Shown here piece by piece: positions 9,378 to 19,087 of a stretch of DNA of 23,728 nt. Below the pieces are notes generated by a model. That model saw only the letters and a list, made by a program, of their open reading frames with translations, made no database searches and was not told the DNA's origin. Origin of the DNA: Chara braunii (Eukaryota > Streptophyta > Charophyceae > Charales > Characeae); the NCBI GenBank assembly GCA_003427395.1, contig BFEA01000022.1:379328-403055 (forward strand), in the 5' to 3' direction. The translations under genes were made by a program, and so were the position numbers. Within the stretch, counting starts at the first letter, position 1. Each line of letters opens with the position of its first letter.

Positions 9378-10200
9378 GAGGGCCCTATTGCAGATGTGCC
9401 CGCCCTAAGTGAAGGCGGGCCTAACAAATCACGAGAGGCCCTCAGCTGTAAATTTTGTATTTGGGGGTCCAGGTAGATTCGACACGCCAGGTGGTTGAAG
9501 GAAAACACAGGCCGAGCAGCAGCACATTCCACGGCCTTTTGGGCCTTTCCGAGAATGCAGGCCCTGGGCGAGAATCGCAGCCTCATACACTTACAGTTGT
9601 GAGGCCCAACCGAAAGAGGCCCAATGGCTGCAACACAAACGCAGCATCCTGGGGCCTACCGAAGCTTCTGGGCCCAGGCCAGTCCAGCCAGGCTGCGAAG
9701 GCAGGAGGCTCTTTCCATATATGAAAGAGCCCGCCACTGGCAGCCTCATTCAGGCACTCGCATGCTAGCGGCAGAGCTGCTGGAGCGGACGCTCGTGGGC
9801 TGCTGCTGGCGCTGAGAGGCGAGGTGCAAGCGCGTGCGGTCGTGCAGGGAGCAGGGCGCTGCTGAGGGCAGCGCCATAGCTCAGCCTCCATAGCTGGCTG
9901 AGGGCTTGGTTGTGCGGTGAGGCAAATGGGTGGTCTTTGGGTGTCCAGAGGGAAGACGTGGGAGTAAGGCAGGGGAGAGAGATAGAAGGATGATGATGAT
10001 GATGATGTGAGGGCACATACCTGGTATTGGCTATGGTCTGCTATGGGCGACATCTTCAAGTACTTCGGGGGCTGCTGACGTCAACAGTTGCATCGTCAAC
10101 TAGTAGGCGGACTGTAGCTGTGTAGGGAGTAGGCTGGGCGCCGAGCGCCAAGTAGGAGATAGGGCCTGGACACTCATGTTGGTGGTGGCGAGAGCAAGCT
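9348..10200 (+). repeat. 3' LTR of element B (right edge uncertain)
   Basis: It starts TGCGAGGATC after the polypurine tract. It is GGCC-rich, with a 7-bp perfect inverted repeat GCCCGCC/GGCGGGC (9398-9404 and 9414-9420), a palindrome around a TATA-like box (9707-9731), two CCATAGC boxes (9874-9880, 9888-9894), an ATG/GAT repeat near 9990-10006, two GCTATGG boxes (10030-10036, 10040-10046) and GCTGCTGACGTCAACAG near 10071-10087, a 17-mer shared with the LTR of element C. No PBS or second LTR marks its end. Confidence 0.5.
9707..9731 (+). promoter_or_regulatory. Palindrome centred on a TATA-like box in the LTR of element B
   Basis: GGCTCTTTC (9707-9715), CATATAT, then GAAAGAGCC (9723-9731): perfect 9-bp arms with the TATA-like sequence as the loop. 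It is a plausible core promoter by analogy with the LTRs of A and C. Confidence 0.45.
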
Positions 10201-11294
10201 CTCATTGACATTGGTTTTCAGTGTTACGATTCTTCATTAGTATTATATTGGTGCATTTCTGCTTTCTGGATACAGTGTTACTATCTGGCCTTCAATGTGA
10301 TTGTGTATGCTGGACATTGTCATCTCGCTATTGCTCATTTTCCTTGCACTACAAGTCTTGAGATTTCTTGTCTTGAAACTGCTAGGCACAGGAACATTGT
10401 CATTTTGAGCTCACTGGGATTATTGTGCAAAATTAGTAGACATTCAAAAAGAAATGAAGAACTTTGACCACTACTCAGCAGCATGTAACTTCAGCAAGCA
10501 AACAGGAACGTATGCACGACCTCAGCAAGAACAATAGCAGTGCTGGTCACAGTAAGATTTCCAAGGAATATATCAGTCGATTGCTTCACCGCCGACCAGT
10601 TTGAACACACTTAGGCTATTCTGAGGTCCACCAACATCTTGGCCTATCCAGCGGACGCCCGGGTAAATATTCATTTCCATGCGGTACATAACTTTGCAGG
10701 TTCCAACAAGGCTCTGCTGCCGGTTCACTACCAGTCCACTTTTTCACAGAGTGGAAGGGGAGAGTGGCTGAACACCGGTCTCCACATTGTGAAAAATGTA
10801 GGACCTCAGCTAAGCCTGCATTTGCTGTACAGCTAGCTGGTAAATCATTCGGCTCTTCGAGTGGATCGCCAGCTACATATGGGCATATTGAGTGTTAGCA
10901 GTGGCGGACCCTGCAGCAACCATGGTGGGAGGCTTCCACCATCACCTGTCCTTGCTAGGAGCCAGAAATTGCAACGAAGTCACCTTGCGGCTAGAAAGGC
11001 GTAGGCGCCCAGAGTTGCGAGTCTCCAGAAGATTGTTCAATGCCCTGCTGCTCTGCAGCACAGGGAGATAACCTATCAAAGGCAACAGTTGGTAACTGTT
11101 ATTGTCAACGAGTGTGACAAGTACTTCCATTGTGTTGCATCATGAAAATTTTAGATCGGATGCTGTTTAGGGAGTTGGAGGAGGAGGTCCTTCAGGACAT
11201 GCGTTAAAATTGGAACGATACAGAGAATATTAGAATGGCCGCTGCTCAAGGATGACACGCATAAATCGAAAAATGTGAAACGGTTTCGCCCAGT
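10201..11294 (+). other. Interval without recognised genes
   Basis: This spans from the uncertain end of the element B LTR to the element C LTR. A 65-codon plus-strand open frame (10639-10836, starting at TTG) and a 62-codon minus-strand frame (10942-11130, starting at ATG) have no family I recognise and no supporting splice or promoter context. Near 11150-11205 a short Glu-rich reading (ILDRMLFRELEEEVLQDMR) resembles coding sequence but stops at once. It may be unrelated host DNA or an older, eroded element. Confidence 0.4.
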
Positions 11295-11700
11295 TGACCC
11301 GACGTTTGCAGACATTGAGATTTGATCCCTAGACCTGTGACTAAACCCTGTACACTGACCCCGTGTTCTGAGTGAGCTTTGAACCCGTGACCTGTTCCGA
11401 AACCTGTAGGTTAGTCAGTAGGTCTGTTTGTTAACTGTTAGGATTTGATCCACAGATCTACGTATTAGCAGGTTAGTATGTCACCGATAGGCTTAGTTAG
11501 GGCCTTTCTGGAAACCTGTACCCGCCTCTCCGTAGGTCTAAGGGTCAGCCCAGTCTGTAGGAAGTGTTGGTAGGGTCTAGAAGGTGGTAGGTCTGTCTGT
11601 CTCTGTCCAGTCAGCAAGTACCAGGCAAGTGGGGGTCCCACGCGGTAAGTCCCACGCGTTTTGGCCCAGCAGACCCACGCGTCTGGAGGCTTCTGGGCCT

Positions 11701-11791
11701 CACACAGTTTGGGGAGCCCAGGCCCTCACGCGGTTTGGGGCCTGGGCCCACGCGGTTTGGGCCCCAGGCCCACACGGTTTGGGGCTGGGCC
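11701..11791 (+). repeat. Tandem CACGCGGTTTGGGG repeat in the 5' LTR of element C
   Basis: Four units of 26, 22, 22 and 21 bases, each starting CACRCRGTTTGGG and ending in a GGCC-containing block, directly upstream of the TATA box. The 3' LTR has three units (about 19476-19545). Upstream-promoter repeats of variable copy number often tune LTR activity; that role here is inferred. Confidence 0.85.
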
Positions 11792-11809
11792 AGGCCACCT
11801 GCGAGACAG

Positions 11810-11819
11810 TATAAATAAA
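11810..11819 (+). promoter_or_regulatory. TATA box overlapping AATAAA in the 5' LTR of element C
   Basis: TATAAATA (11810-11817) overlaps the polyadenylation-type hexamer AATAAA (11814-11819). The same pair is kept at 19563-19572 in the 3' LTR. A CATT repeat (about 11836-11848) follows at the distance expected for a start site. Confidence 0.65.
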
Positions 11820-12290
11820 GAGGCAGCGTCCAGTCATTCATTCATTCACCTGTGAGCCATGCGGAAGTGCTGCCTTGGTGACTTGTGCGTGGAGGTCTGC
11901 GGGTGCCCGGAACTGAAGTGGGCAGTGAGGAAGAGGACAGCAGCCATAGCTAGGAGGAGGAAGAAGATGGCGGCCATAGCCGCCAAGCTGCTGACGTCAA
12001 CAGAGTGTACAATGTGTGTGTGTGTGTGTGTGTGCGTAGTGAGTGGACATTCAGGGTGGATCCTTGTACGTGCGTGCATGAGAGACAGGAGACAGTGAGG
12101 CTGGTGGTGGAGACAGTGTTCGGAGGCCATAGCCGCAAGTTGTACAGTTGATTTGAACTGAGTTTAAGTGGAAGACATATCTCTGAGTTTTCTGTCTGGG
12201 CACAAAGCGCCAGTGCAAGTTCATTGTTGACTCATCATTTCCTGTGTGTGTGCATGTTGCAAGCAAGATTGGAGTGAAGTCTGATTTCAC

Positions 12291-12302
12291 TGGTCTCAGA
12301 GC
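12291..12302 (+). promoter_or_regulatory. Primer-binding site of element C (one-base variant)
   Basis: TGGTCTCAGAGC differs from the 12-mer of A and D only at base 5 (A to C). Its position two bases after the LTR end supports the call. Confidence 0.85.
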
Positions 12303-12376
12303 TGGTTCCCATTGTCCACGTCAGAGCTTCAGCAAGTTGAAGAAGGGAGAAGCCGCCATAGCTGGATTGCAGCAGA

Positions 12377-12379
12377 GTG

Positions 12380-12439
<60 letters not shown>

Positions 12440-12469
12440 NNNNNNNNNNNNNNNNNNNNNNNNNNNNNN

Positions 12470-12559
<90 letters not shown>
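12377..12559. repeat. (TG)n-(AG)n compound microsatellite with assembly gap
   Basis: GT repeats run to 12498 and AG repeats from 12499 to about 12559. Thirty Ns (12440-12469) interrupt the GT part, so the true length is unknown. Open frames across it on both strands are artefacts of the repeat. Confidence 0.97.
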
Positions 12560-12562
<3 letters not shown>

Positions 12563-12742
12563 AGGCCACAGCGGACGACATCCATAGCCGCCTCGGAGAA
12601 GAAGACGACCAACGACACAAGAGGAGGAAGTGACATCATCATCGGCTTGAACAGCCTTTACCTAACCAACGCAGAGAGAAAGAAGAAGGGAGTTGACGAA
12701 GAGGGAGGTGAAGGAGAAAGAAGAAGGCAACGAAGGAGAAGG

Positions 12743-12906
12743 TTGACCACCATAGCCAGGAGGTCGGAGGGTTGACCAGGGAGGTTGACCCGCATTGACC
12801 GGAGGTTGACCAAGAGCGTTGACCGGCATTGACCGGGGCTGACCGGAGCATGGACCAAGACCGTTGACCGGCGTGTTGACCAGAATCGTTGACCGGAGCA
12901 TTGACC
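12743..12906 (+). promoter_or_regulatory. Cluster of 11 TTGACC boxes (W-box core)
   Basis: TTGACC starts at 12743, 12772, 12785, 12795, 12806, 12819, 12829, 12864, 12876, 12889 and 12901, with near-matches CTGACC and TGGACC between them. All are on the same strand. TTGACC matches the W-box core TTGAC(C/T) bound by WRKY factors in plants. Spacing of mostly 10-13 bases suggests degenerate tandem amplification. Confidence 0.7.
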
Positions 12907-13472
12907 AAGCTGAGGAGAGAAGACGAGCGGTATTATCTCTCTAAGCTCTGGCCTAGCCCTTACCATGTGGATGTGCACCCTCACCTTCGTACTTGCTGAC
13001 GTCAAGTCTGTCAGAGTCTGTCATATCTCCCTGTCACTTTTGTCCAGGTCGATAGGACTTTGTGGATGTGGTCGTAGAGCTGCGAGCCCAAACCCACACG
13101 AGACTTAGTAAGGCTAAAGGCCATGTCTGACGACCGACACGTCCCGAGGACAAGACCCCCAAGGACCGGTACTGACTGGTGGGCTGCTCAGTGTGGCGTG
13201 GTAGGCCCGAACTCCGATTTGTGGGCTGTGAGTCCCGATGTCTAAGTTTTGAGAGGACTCAGCCGATCGCATCGTCCTGTCTGCGACTTTAAGAAATTCT
13301 TGAGGAGTTATGAGGGATCTCCTTAAATGCCTCATCATCAGCCAATGAGTCCTGTAGTGACAGCCTTAGAATAGACGCGAGTAGTAAACAGTAGGTTGTT
13401 TTAGACCTGAACTTAAGACTGGTAGGTCTATGTGTTGAGGAGCGGAATCGCCTGTGATTGTGCACTTTCACT

Positions 13473-15376
13473 ATGGTGACCACCAGGACTGCGGGTAGTA
13501 CCACCCCCTACAATAAGGCTCAAGAGGAGAAAGCCTTTCTGAAGGAAAGAAAGGAGAGGATGGAGAACTGGGAACTGATCAAGCAGGTGAAGATGTTGGC
13601 CCTGCTAGAGGAGCAAGAGGCGAAGAAGAAGAAGATGGAGGAAGAACTGGAAAGGTGGAAGAAGGAGCAGGATATGGCAGCAGTAGAGACAGAGGTGGAA
13701 GAAGAAGAAGAAGTAGAAGAAGAAGAGGTTGAGGAAGAAGGAACCTTGCAAAGAAGAAGAGGGGAGGAGAGTACAAGCAAGGCTTTGCCAGAGAAGGTGG
13801 AGAAGACAGTGAAAGAATAGGCAGCACATATAGAGTTGGGGGAGCAGAGAGAAGTAGAGCTGATGGTACCCCAGGCCGAGAGAGAAGCAGCGAGAAGAGA
13901 GTTGGAGGAGGAGAGGGACCCCTTGCACGGACGAGCAAGGGAACATAAAAAGCAATTGGAATGGAAATTGCGCCTGACACAAGAAATAATAAGGCGTTTG
14001 GAGGTGGCAGAGAAGTTGGAAAAGGAGTTGATGGCGGCAAAGACAAGAATGGGGAAGATCAGGGAAGAGACCGAAATAGGAACAAAGATTGACACACTGA
14101 CCCAAAATGTAGAATCACTACTGACCGCACAGAGAGAGCAGTTGAAACACCTTCCTGGTAGTGATATCGCATTAGAGTCCATGCGTGCTGGATTCAAAGA
14201 TTTCGCGCAGGATATGATGCAATACCTTGTGGACCAGATCCACCTTGCAATCAGTAGGACCAAAATGTTCTGCACAGTCACCATAGAAGGCGCCAAGTTA
14301 GCAACTTCCAAGGAAGAGGAGCCTGCCCCACTCCGCGAGAAAGTCAAAGCTCGTTTCCCTGAGCCCTCTAGTGGGAAAAAGGGGGAGGACTTTGATAATT
14401 GGGAAGCTAACGTTAACTCCTATCTATACCTACAAGGCGTAGCACCAGAAGATCATGTCCTAGTGGCCTTTCAGGCCCTGAGGGAGGAAGCGACCAACTT
14501 TGCAAGGTCGCTTGCACGCACCGCAAATTGCGAGAATGACATGGTTCGAAACTTCAGGGTAACGCACCTCTCCGAATTCCTCAAGGCGCTTAGAGAACGA
14601 TTCTCAGATGTCACACGCGGGCATAAAGCCTCTGACAAATTACAGATGATCCATACACGACAGTTGAATAGTGTACATGCCCTCAAGTCCGCCATCGATG
14701 AGTTGATCGCTGTACCCGGGCATGGGGTAACTGATGCACAGTTAGTCCAGCTCTTTTATCGCGCCTTGCCCGAGCATGTGCAAGGGCATTTCTTTGATAA
14801 AAAGCAACAACGAGGAATGACTTACGATGTCCTTAGCAGGGAGGCTGTTACATTCGCTGCTCAAGCCAAGCCAATTACCACGTTCTGGCACAAGGATTTG
14901 ACAAAAACAAAACGTGGAAGGGTCGCACCATCTCAGGACATGTCAATGCTAAGGGTAGGTAGTTTGATCCTAACAATGGAAGAAGGTGGTGCTGAGGAGG
15001 TCCCCTACTCAGACATTGAGTGGGGACTTGAGGAAGGAGAGAGTGGGGTAGAGCAAGGGAGAACCTATGCTGCTGTCGTGGTCGGAGGGAGGCCGCAAGG
15101 AAGAGGGCCTGGCCAGAATGGCCGAGGTGGCTGAGGGCAGGGTGGCCAGGGGGTTGGCGGCAATAGGAACCGCCAAGCGGGAGGAAGGGGTCAAGGTCCC
15201 CCGTCTAACCGTCCGGGTCAGAGTCGGTCACCTCCCAAACAAGGAAGGTGGCACCCAGGTCCGCCCGAGGGCCGGCCTTGGGAGGATTTGGGAATAGGGC
15301 AAAACGTGTGGCAGGAGCGCGTAAATAGGTTCAGTGCGTGTTCTGTGGGGATCCTGGCCACATTCTAAAGTTTTGT
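13473..15376 (+). pseudogene. gag: gag of element C
   Basis: This is the structural polyprotein. The ATG at 13473 (MVTTRTAGS) is the best start. The N-terminus is a long charged coiled coil with a Glu-rich tract (about 13693-13740), cut by a TAG at 13818-13820. The same frame then continues through more coiled coil and a capsid-like core (about 14360-14870: EDFDNWEANVNSYLYLQG, FLKALRERFSD, VQLFYRALPEHV). An Arg/Gly-rich tail follows, with a TGA at 15132-15134. A frameshift near 15325 moves the zinc knuckle CX2CX4HX4C (15335-15376, CVFCGDPGH) into another frame. Core and knuckle order match gag of element A, but the sequences are far apart. Confidence 0.85.
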
Positions 15377-16131
15377 CCGAAGTATAGGGATTGTGCTGCT
15401 GCTTCTGGGGCAGCAAAAGACAACCGTCGGTAAGGGTTGCAACTGCCCCTACCCCAGGAGTATGTGGATTTGAGCATGCGAGCAAGATATAGTCTCCCAC
15501 TCCACATATCTCCATGGCAGAGGTTGCTGGCCAGCGCCTAGTAAGTTGTCCAGAGACTGCTTGTATCAGAGTCGATTTAGATGCTTCCCTCACATGCTTA
15601 GTTAAAGAGTTGAAGGAGAGGAGGCAGGCTTGGGCCAAGATGAAGAAAGATGGAAAAGGGCAGCTAATCCTCGCAGATGTAGAGATCTTCAGAGCTAGAG
15701 TAGGAACCCTTATAGACAGTGGGGCCACCAGGAGCTATATTAGTCGTAAAGCGCTGAAAAGTTGAAGCTCAGTCTGAAAGTCCAACGATTGAGAGAGCCT
15801 GTAGTCAGCATCCTCGCAGACAACAATAGGATGCGAGTCGAGGAATACGTCGAAGGATTCCAGGCATATTTCCGCCTAGAGAAAGAAGGAAAGGTAGAGA
15901 AGGTCCTTCATTCCTTGACTCTCCTCGTCGAAGAGAATCTCCCATTCGATATAGTTTTAGGCACAGAGTGGGGAGAGGTTGCACGAGCCACCCTGCACCT
16001 TAGAGAGGATGAGTGCAGGCTCCCTAGTCCGTCAGGCGAAGTTAAGCAAGTCCGCCTGTACCATGAGTCTGGGGTAGACAATCCCCTCGCACATTGCTGC
16101 CTCAGCTCCTGCATTCGCTAGACTCGTGTGA
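15377..16131 (+). pseudogene. pol: Protease region of element C pol
   Basis: The catalytic Asp-Ser-Gly lies at 15715-15723 in TLIDSGATRSYIS. The second half (FDIVLGTEWG) is in a different frame after a one-base shift near 15760. A further shift near 16090 and a TGA at 16129-16131 lead into the RT frame. Upstream, the sequence between the knuckle and protease is broken by a stop near 15432 and a shift near 15500. It is a relic of an aspartic protease that would have cut Gag-Pol. Confidence 0.8.
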
Positions 16132-17118
16132 AAGGAGCAGATCGAAGAGCACGTGTTTGTGGCTTGTGTTAGGCCGGTTTCTGATAAGCCAAAGGAAGAA
16201 GAGAAGGTCCATCCCGCTATTGCCAATTTGCTGGAAGAACATAAGGACTTATCTGAGGCACCTTCAAGAGTCGTGCCAAGACCTATTCAGCATCGCATTG
16301 AGATAGAGCCTGACAGTAGGACGCCCAAAGGGTCAGTTTACAGGACGTCTCCTAAAGAACTGGAAGAGCTTCGTAAGCAGTTGGACGAGCTCCTAGAAAA
16401 AGGATGGATTAGGCCTAGTTCATATCCTTTTGGCATGCCTGTTCTATTCGTCCCAAAGAAAGAGGGAGAGTTACGTATCTGCATAGACTACAGGGGTCTA
16501 AACGCCATAACCATAAAGAATGCAGAGCCGCTTCCCATAATAGATGATCTCTTAGACCGAGCACGAGGTTGCAAGTACTTCAAGATAGATTTGAAGTCAG
16601 GTGCTCATCGGATCGAAGTGCACCCTGATGACCAACATAAGACGGCGTTCAGGACTAGGTATGGGCACTATGAGTTCATGGTGATGCCCTTTGGACTTAC
16701 CAACGCACCGACCACCTTTCTGCGTTGCATGAATGACTTGTTTAGGCCGTGGTTAGATAGGTTTAGGGTAGTCTACTTAGATGACATTTTAGTCTTCAGC
16801 AAGACCCTCGAGGAACATGAGGACCATCTCAGGCAAATCTTGGAGAAGCTACGAGAGGTTAACTTCAAGCTCAATTCGAAGAAGTGCGAATGGGCTAAGA
16901 CTGAAGTCCTTTACTTCGGTCATGTATTGGACGGGGACGATATCCAGCCCGAGGACAGCAAGATCGGATCCATTCGAGATTGTCCAACTCCCCGCACATT
17001 GACCGAACTGCGATCATTTCTAGGATTGGCTAACTACTATAGAAAGTTCGTCAAGAACTTCTCTACGATAGCCGCTCCCCTGCGCAGACTGCTAAAGAAA
17101 AAAGTTTTTTGGGAGTGA
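16132..17118 (+). pseudogene. pol: Reverse transcriptase of element C pol
   Basis: RT is open from 16132 to TGA 17116-17118. Blocks in order: GWIRPSSYPFGMPVLFVPKK, CIDYRGLN, FKIDLKSG, FRTRYGHYEF, VMPFGLTNAPTTF, catalytic YLDD at 16774-16785 followed by ILVFSK, then FGHVLDG and SFLGLANYYRKFV. The usual SGYHQI reads SGAHRI here, two changes in a normally conserved block, and one residue before IDLKSG seems to be missing. The TGA at 17116 sits where a Trp is expected, consistent with TGG to TGA. Confidence 0.9.
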
Positions 17119-17580
17119 GACCAAGATTGTATTTCGGCCCTCAAGAAACTGAAGAAGGGCTTGATAGAGTACCCTTTCCTCAAAGTCGTTGACCCGTTGC
17201 TCCCAGCCACGACATATGCTAGTCAGTATGGCATAGGCGCCGTGTTACAGCAAGATGACGACAATGGTTATAGGCCCGTAGAGTTCATGTCACGCAGGCG
17301 GCCCTCAGAAAAGGTTGCAACATCGACATATGAGAGATAACTCTCCGCTCTCAGGCAGGCCCTAGATCACTGGAGGCAGTACCTGCTTGGCAAGCACTTC
17401 AAAGTGTATTCATACCACGAAATGCTTAGGTGGTTAAAAACGCAAGCCAATATGACGCCCACGTTAACTAGATGGGCCGCTGAAATAGACCAGTTTGACT
17501 TTGAATTGAAGTAGGTAAAGGGAAAGTATAACGTGGTTGCCGACGCTCTGAGTAGAAGGGTTGATTACTTCGGCACGATA
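17119..17580 (+). pseudogene. pol: RNase H of element C pol, catalytic aspartates lost
   Basis: The frame carries TAA at 17338-17340 and TAG at 17512-17514. The first catalytic Asp is Tyr (TAT 17215-17217 in TTYASQYGIGAV) and the third is also Tyr (TAC 17413-17415 in VYSYHEML). The second, Glu, is in the codon position next to YER, where GAA has probably become the TAA stop. Only the last Asp (VADALSRR) remains. All three losses can be explained by G to T changes. The domain could not cut RNA as it stands. Confidence 0.85.
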
Positions 17581-19087
17581 GTGCACTATCTAAACATAGG
17601 GGCGGATCTGCAGCAGGAAGTAAGAGATTCATATACGCAGGTGTTAAAAAGAGTAAAAGAGGGCCCAAATAGCGAGCCACACTATCGAACCACGAACGGG
17701 CCTCTGTTTCAGAAGACCAATGTCGTTGGCAGACTCTACATCCCCAATAGTGAAGAGATTTGTGGTTTGATCCTAGGGGAATGCCACGATACAGAAGGGC
17801 ACTTCGGCTGGCAAAAGACTCTAGCTAACTTTATGATGTCCTACACGTGGCCCGACATGAAGGCCAATTGTATTGAGTACGTCCGTAGCTGCAAAATCTG
17901 GCAGCGCAATAAGACAACGACTAGGGCCCCATTAGGTCTTCTCAGACCCCTGCCTATCCCGTCAGGACGCGGAGAGTGAGTCTCCATCGACTTTATGGAT
18001 ACTGGGGTCAGAAGTAGGCATGACAAAAGTCAAGTCATGGTGATAGTAGACCGATTTAGCAAATATGCAGTTTTTGTTCCTTTGCCTTCGGAGGCACGTA
18101 CCGATTTAGTTATAGAAAAGTTTTTTGATTTCTGGGTAAGCGAGCACGGTCTACCGTTGTCCATAGTTAGCGATAGAGACACACGGTTTACCAGCCAGAA
18201 CTGGAAGGATCTTATGAGAGTATACGGATCTAAGCTATTAATGTCGCCGGGCCGTCATCCAGAGACAAACAGTCAAACAGAACAAATGAACAAGATCTTG
18301 CAGCAGCTACTCTGAATGCATACTAGACCTGATCAACTGGGACGAGATGCTTCCCAAGGTAGCTAGCACATATAACAACAGTGTTCATCTAGCTACCTGT
18401 AGGACTCCCAACGAGCTGCATAAGTCCTTTAGGCCAAGGCAACCGTTTGAAGGACTGAACCAGGATCAGATACAAAGATTATCACCCGACACAAGAGAGT
18501 TCGCATTGCAGCACGAGAAAGAAGTCGCTAAGGTGATTGAGAACCTGAGGAAGGCCCAGCATCATATGATTGAGCAAGCTAACAAGCATCGCCGACCTTT
18601 GCAGTTTCAGGTAGGCGACTTAGTCTGGGTCAAGTCTTAAGAGTTTGCACTCGAGGAGAACATCTCGCAGAAGCTCCTACCTGCGTATAGAGGACCGTGG
18701 CCTGTCCTAGAGGTTAAAGGAGGAGCGGGCGGACTGTCATATACAGTAGAGATCCCACCGCATCTCCACACGTACCCAGTCTTCCATGCGTCAAAGCTAC
18801 TGTCGTGCACCACCACTTATAAGTTTCCTTAGTGAAGGTCAATGATTCCGCCAGACATGGATGGTGCATACGACATAGACCGCATAGTGGAAGAGGACAT
18901 GTTTAGAACAGGAGGTCAAGGTCGTCCTTAGAAGCAATATTAAGTCAGGTTCGCATACCAGGAACTAGAGGACGACAAGTGGTTTATTAGAACAGAGCTG
19001 TTAGAAACTGCTCCCGACATAGTACATGCTTACGAGAGGGCAAGAAAGGGTAAAAGTCCCGTTGACCCGACGTTTGACAAACATTGA
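17581..19087 (+). pseudogene. pol: Integrase of element C with chromodomain-like tail
   Basis: The zinc domain has GECHDTEGHFGWQKT, but its second Cys is Trp (TGG 17899-17901). TGA at 17977-17979 precedes the catalytic core: Asp 17989-17991 (SIDFMD), Asp 18172-18174 (VSDRD) and Glu 18262-18264 (RHPETN). A frameshift near 18314 is followed by stops at 18638, 18830, 18833, 18929 and 18941. The GPY/F region is PAYRGPWPVLEVKG, then HTYPVFHASKL, and a chromodomain-like end (YDIDRIVEE, VRFAYQ, DDKWFIRTELL). The frame runs 25 bases into the 3' LTR before TGA 19085-19087, so polypurine signal, coding end and LTR start are compressed together. Confidence 0.85.
19032..19062 (+). promoter_or_regulatory. 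Polypurine tract region of element C
   Basis: GAGAGGGCAAGAAAGGGTAAAAG and a few more bases precede the LTR start at 19063. The run has pyrimidine interruptions, so it is a weak or mutated tract. Confidence 0.5.

Larger units (their letters stand above)
11295..12289 (+). repeat. 5' LTR of element C
   Basis: It begins TGACCCGACGTTTG and ends TTTCA two bases before the PBS. It contains three T-arm-like motifs (11317-11340, 11375-11395, 11441-11461), a four-copy tandem repeat (11701-11791), TATAAATA (11810-11817), three CCATAGC boxes (11944, 11974, 12127), TGACGTCA (11992-11999) and a short TG run. The 12054-12165 segment is missing from the 3' LTR. Confidence 0.9.
12303..13472 (+). other. Untranslated leader of element C
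   Basis: About 1.17 kb between PBS and gag. It contains the compound microsatellite, three CCATAGC boxes (12356, 12582, 12750), the TTGACC cluster (12743-12906), one TGACGTCA (12997-13004), and then sequence without recognised signals up to the gag ATG. Confidence 0.75.

Noticed and set aside
12235-12642. Long open frames on both strands across the TG/GA repeat
   Set aside because: Pure dinucleotide repeats with a run of Ns; dipeptide repeats are artefacts.
13520-14347. 275-codon minus-strand frame, Ser/Phe-rich
   Set aside because: Antisense shadow of the purine-rich gag of element C; low complexity, no domain.
4906-18943. Stop-codon reassignment, because pol frames continue past many TGA, TAG and TAA codons
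   Set aside because: The stops stand at positions where different amino acids are expected (Trp, Glu, Gln, Lys, Tyr, Arg), so no single codon has one meaning, and frameshifts occur alongside. Random decay explains it.
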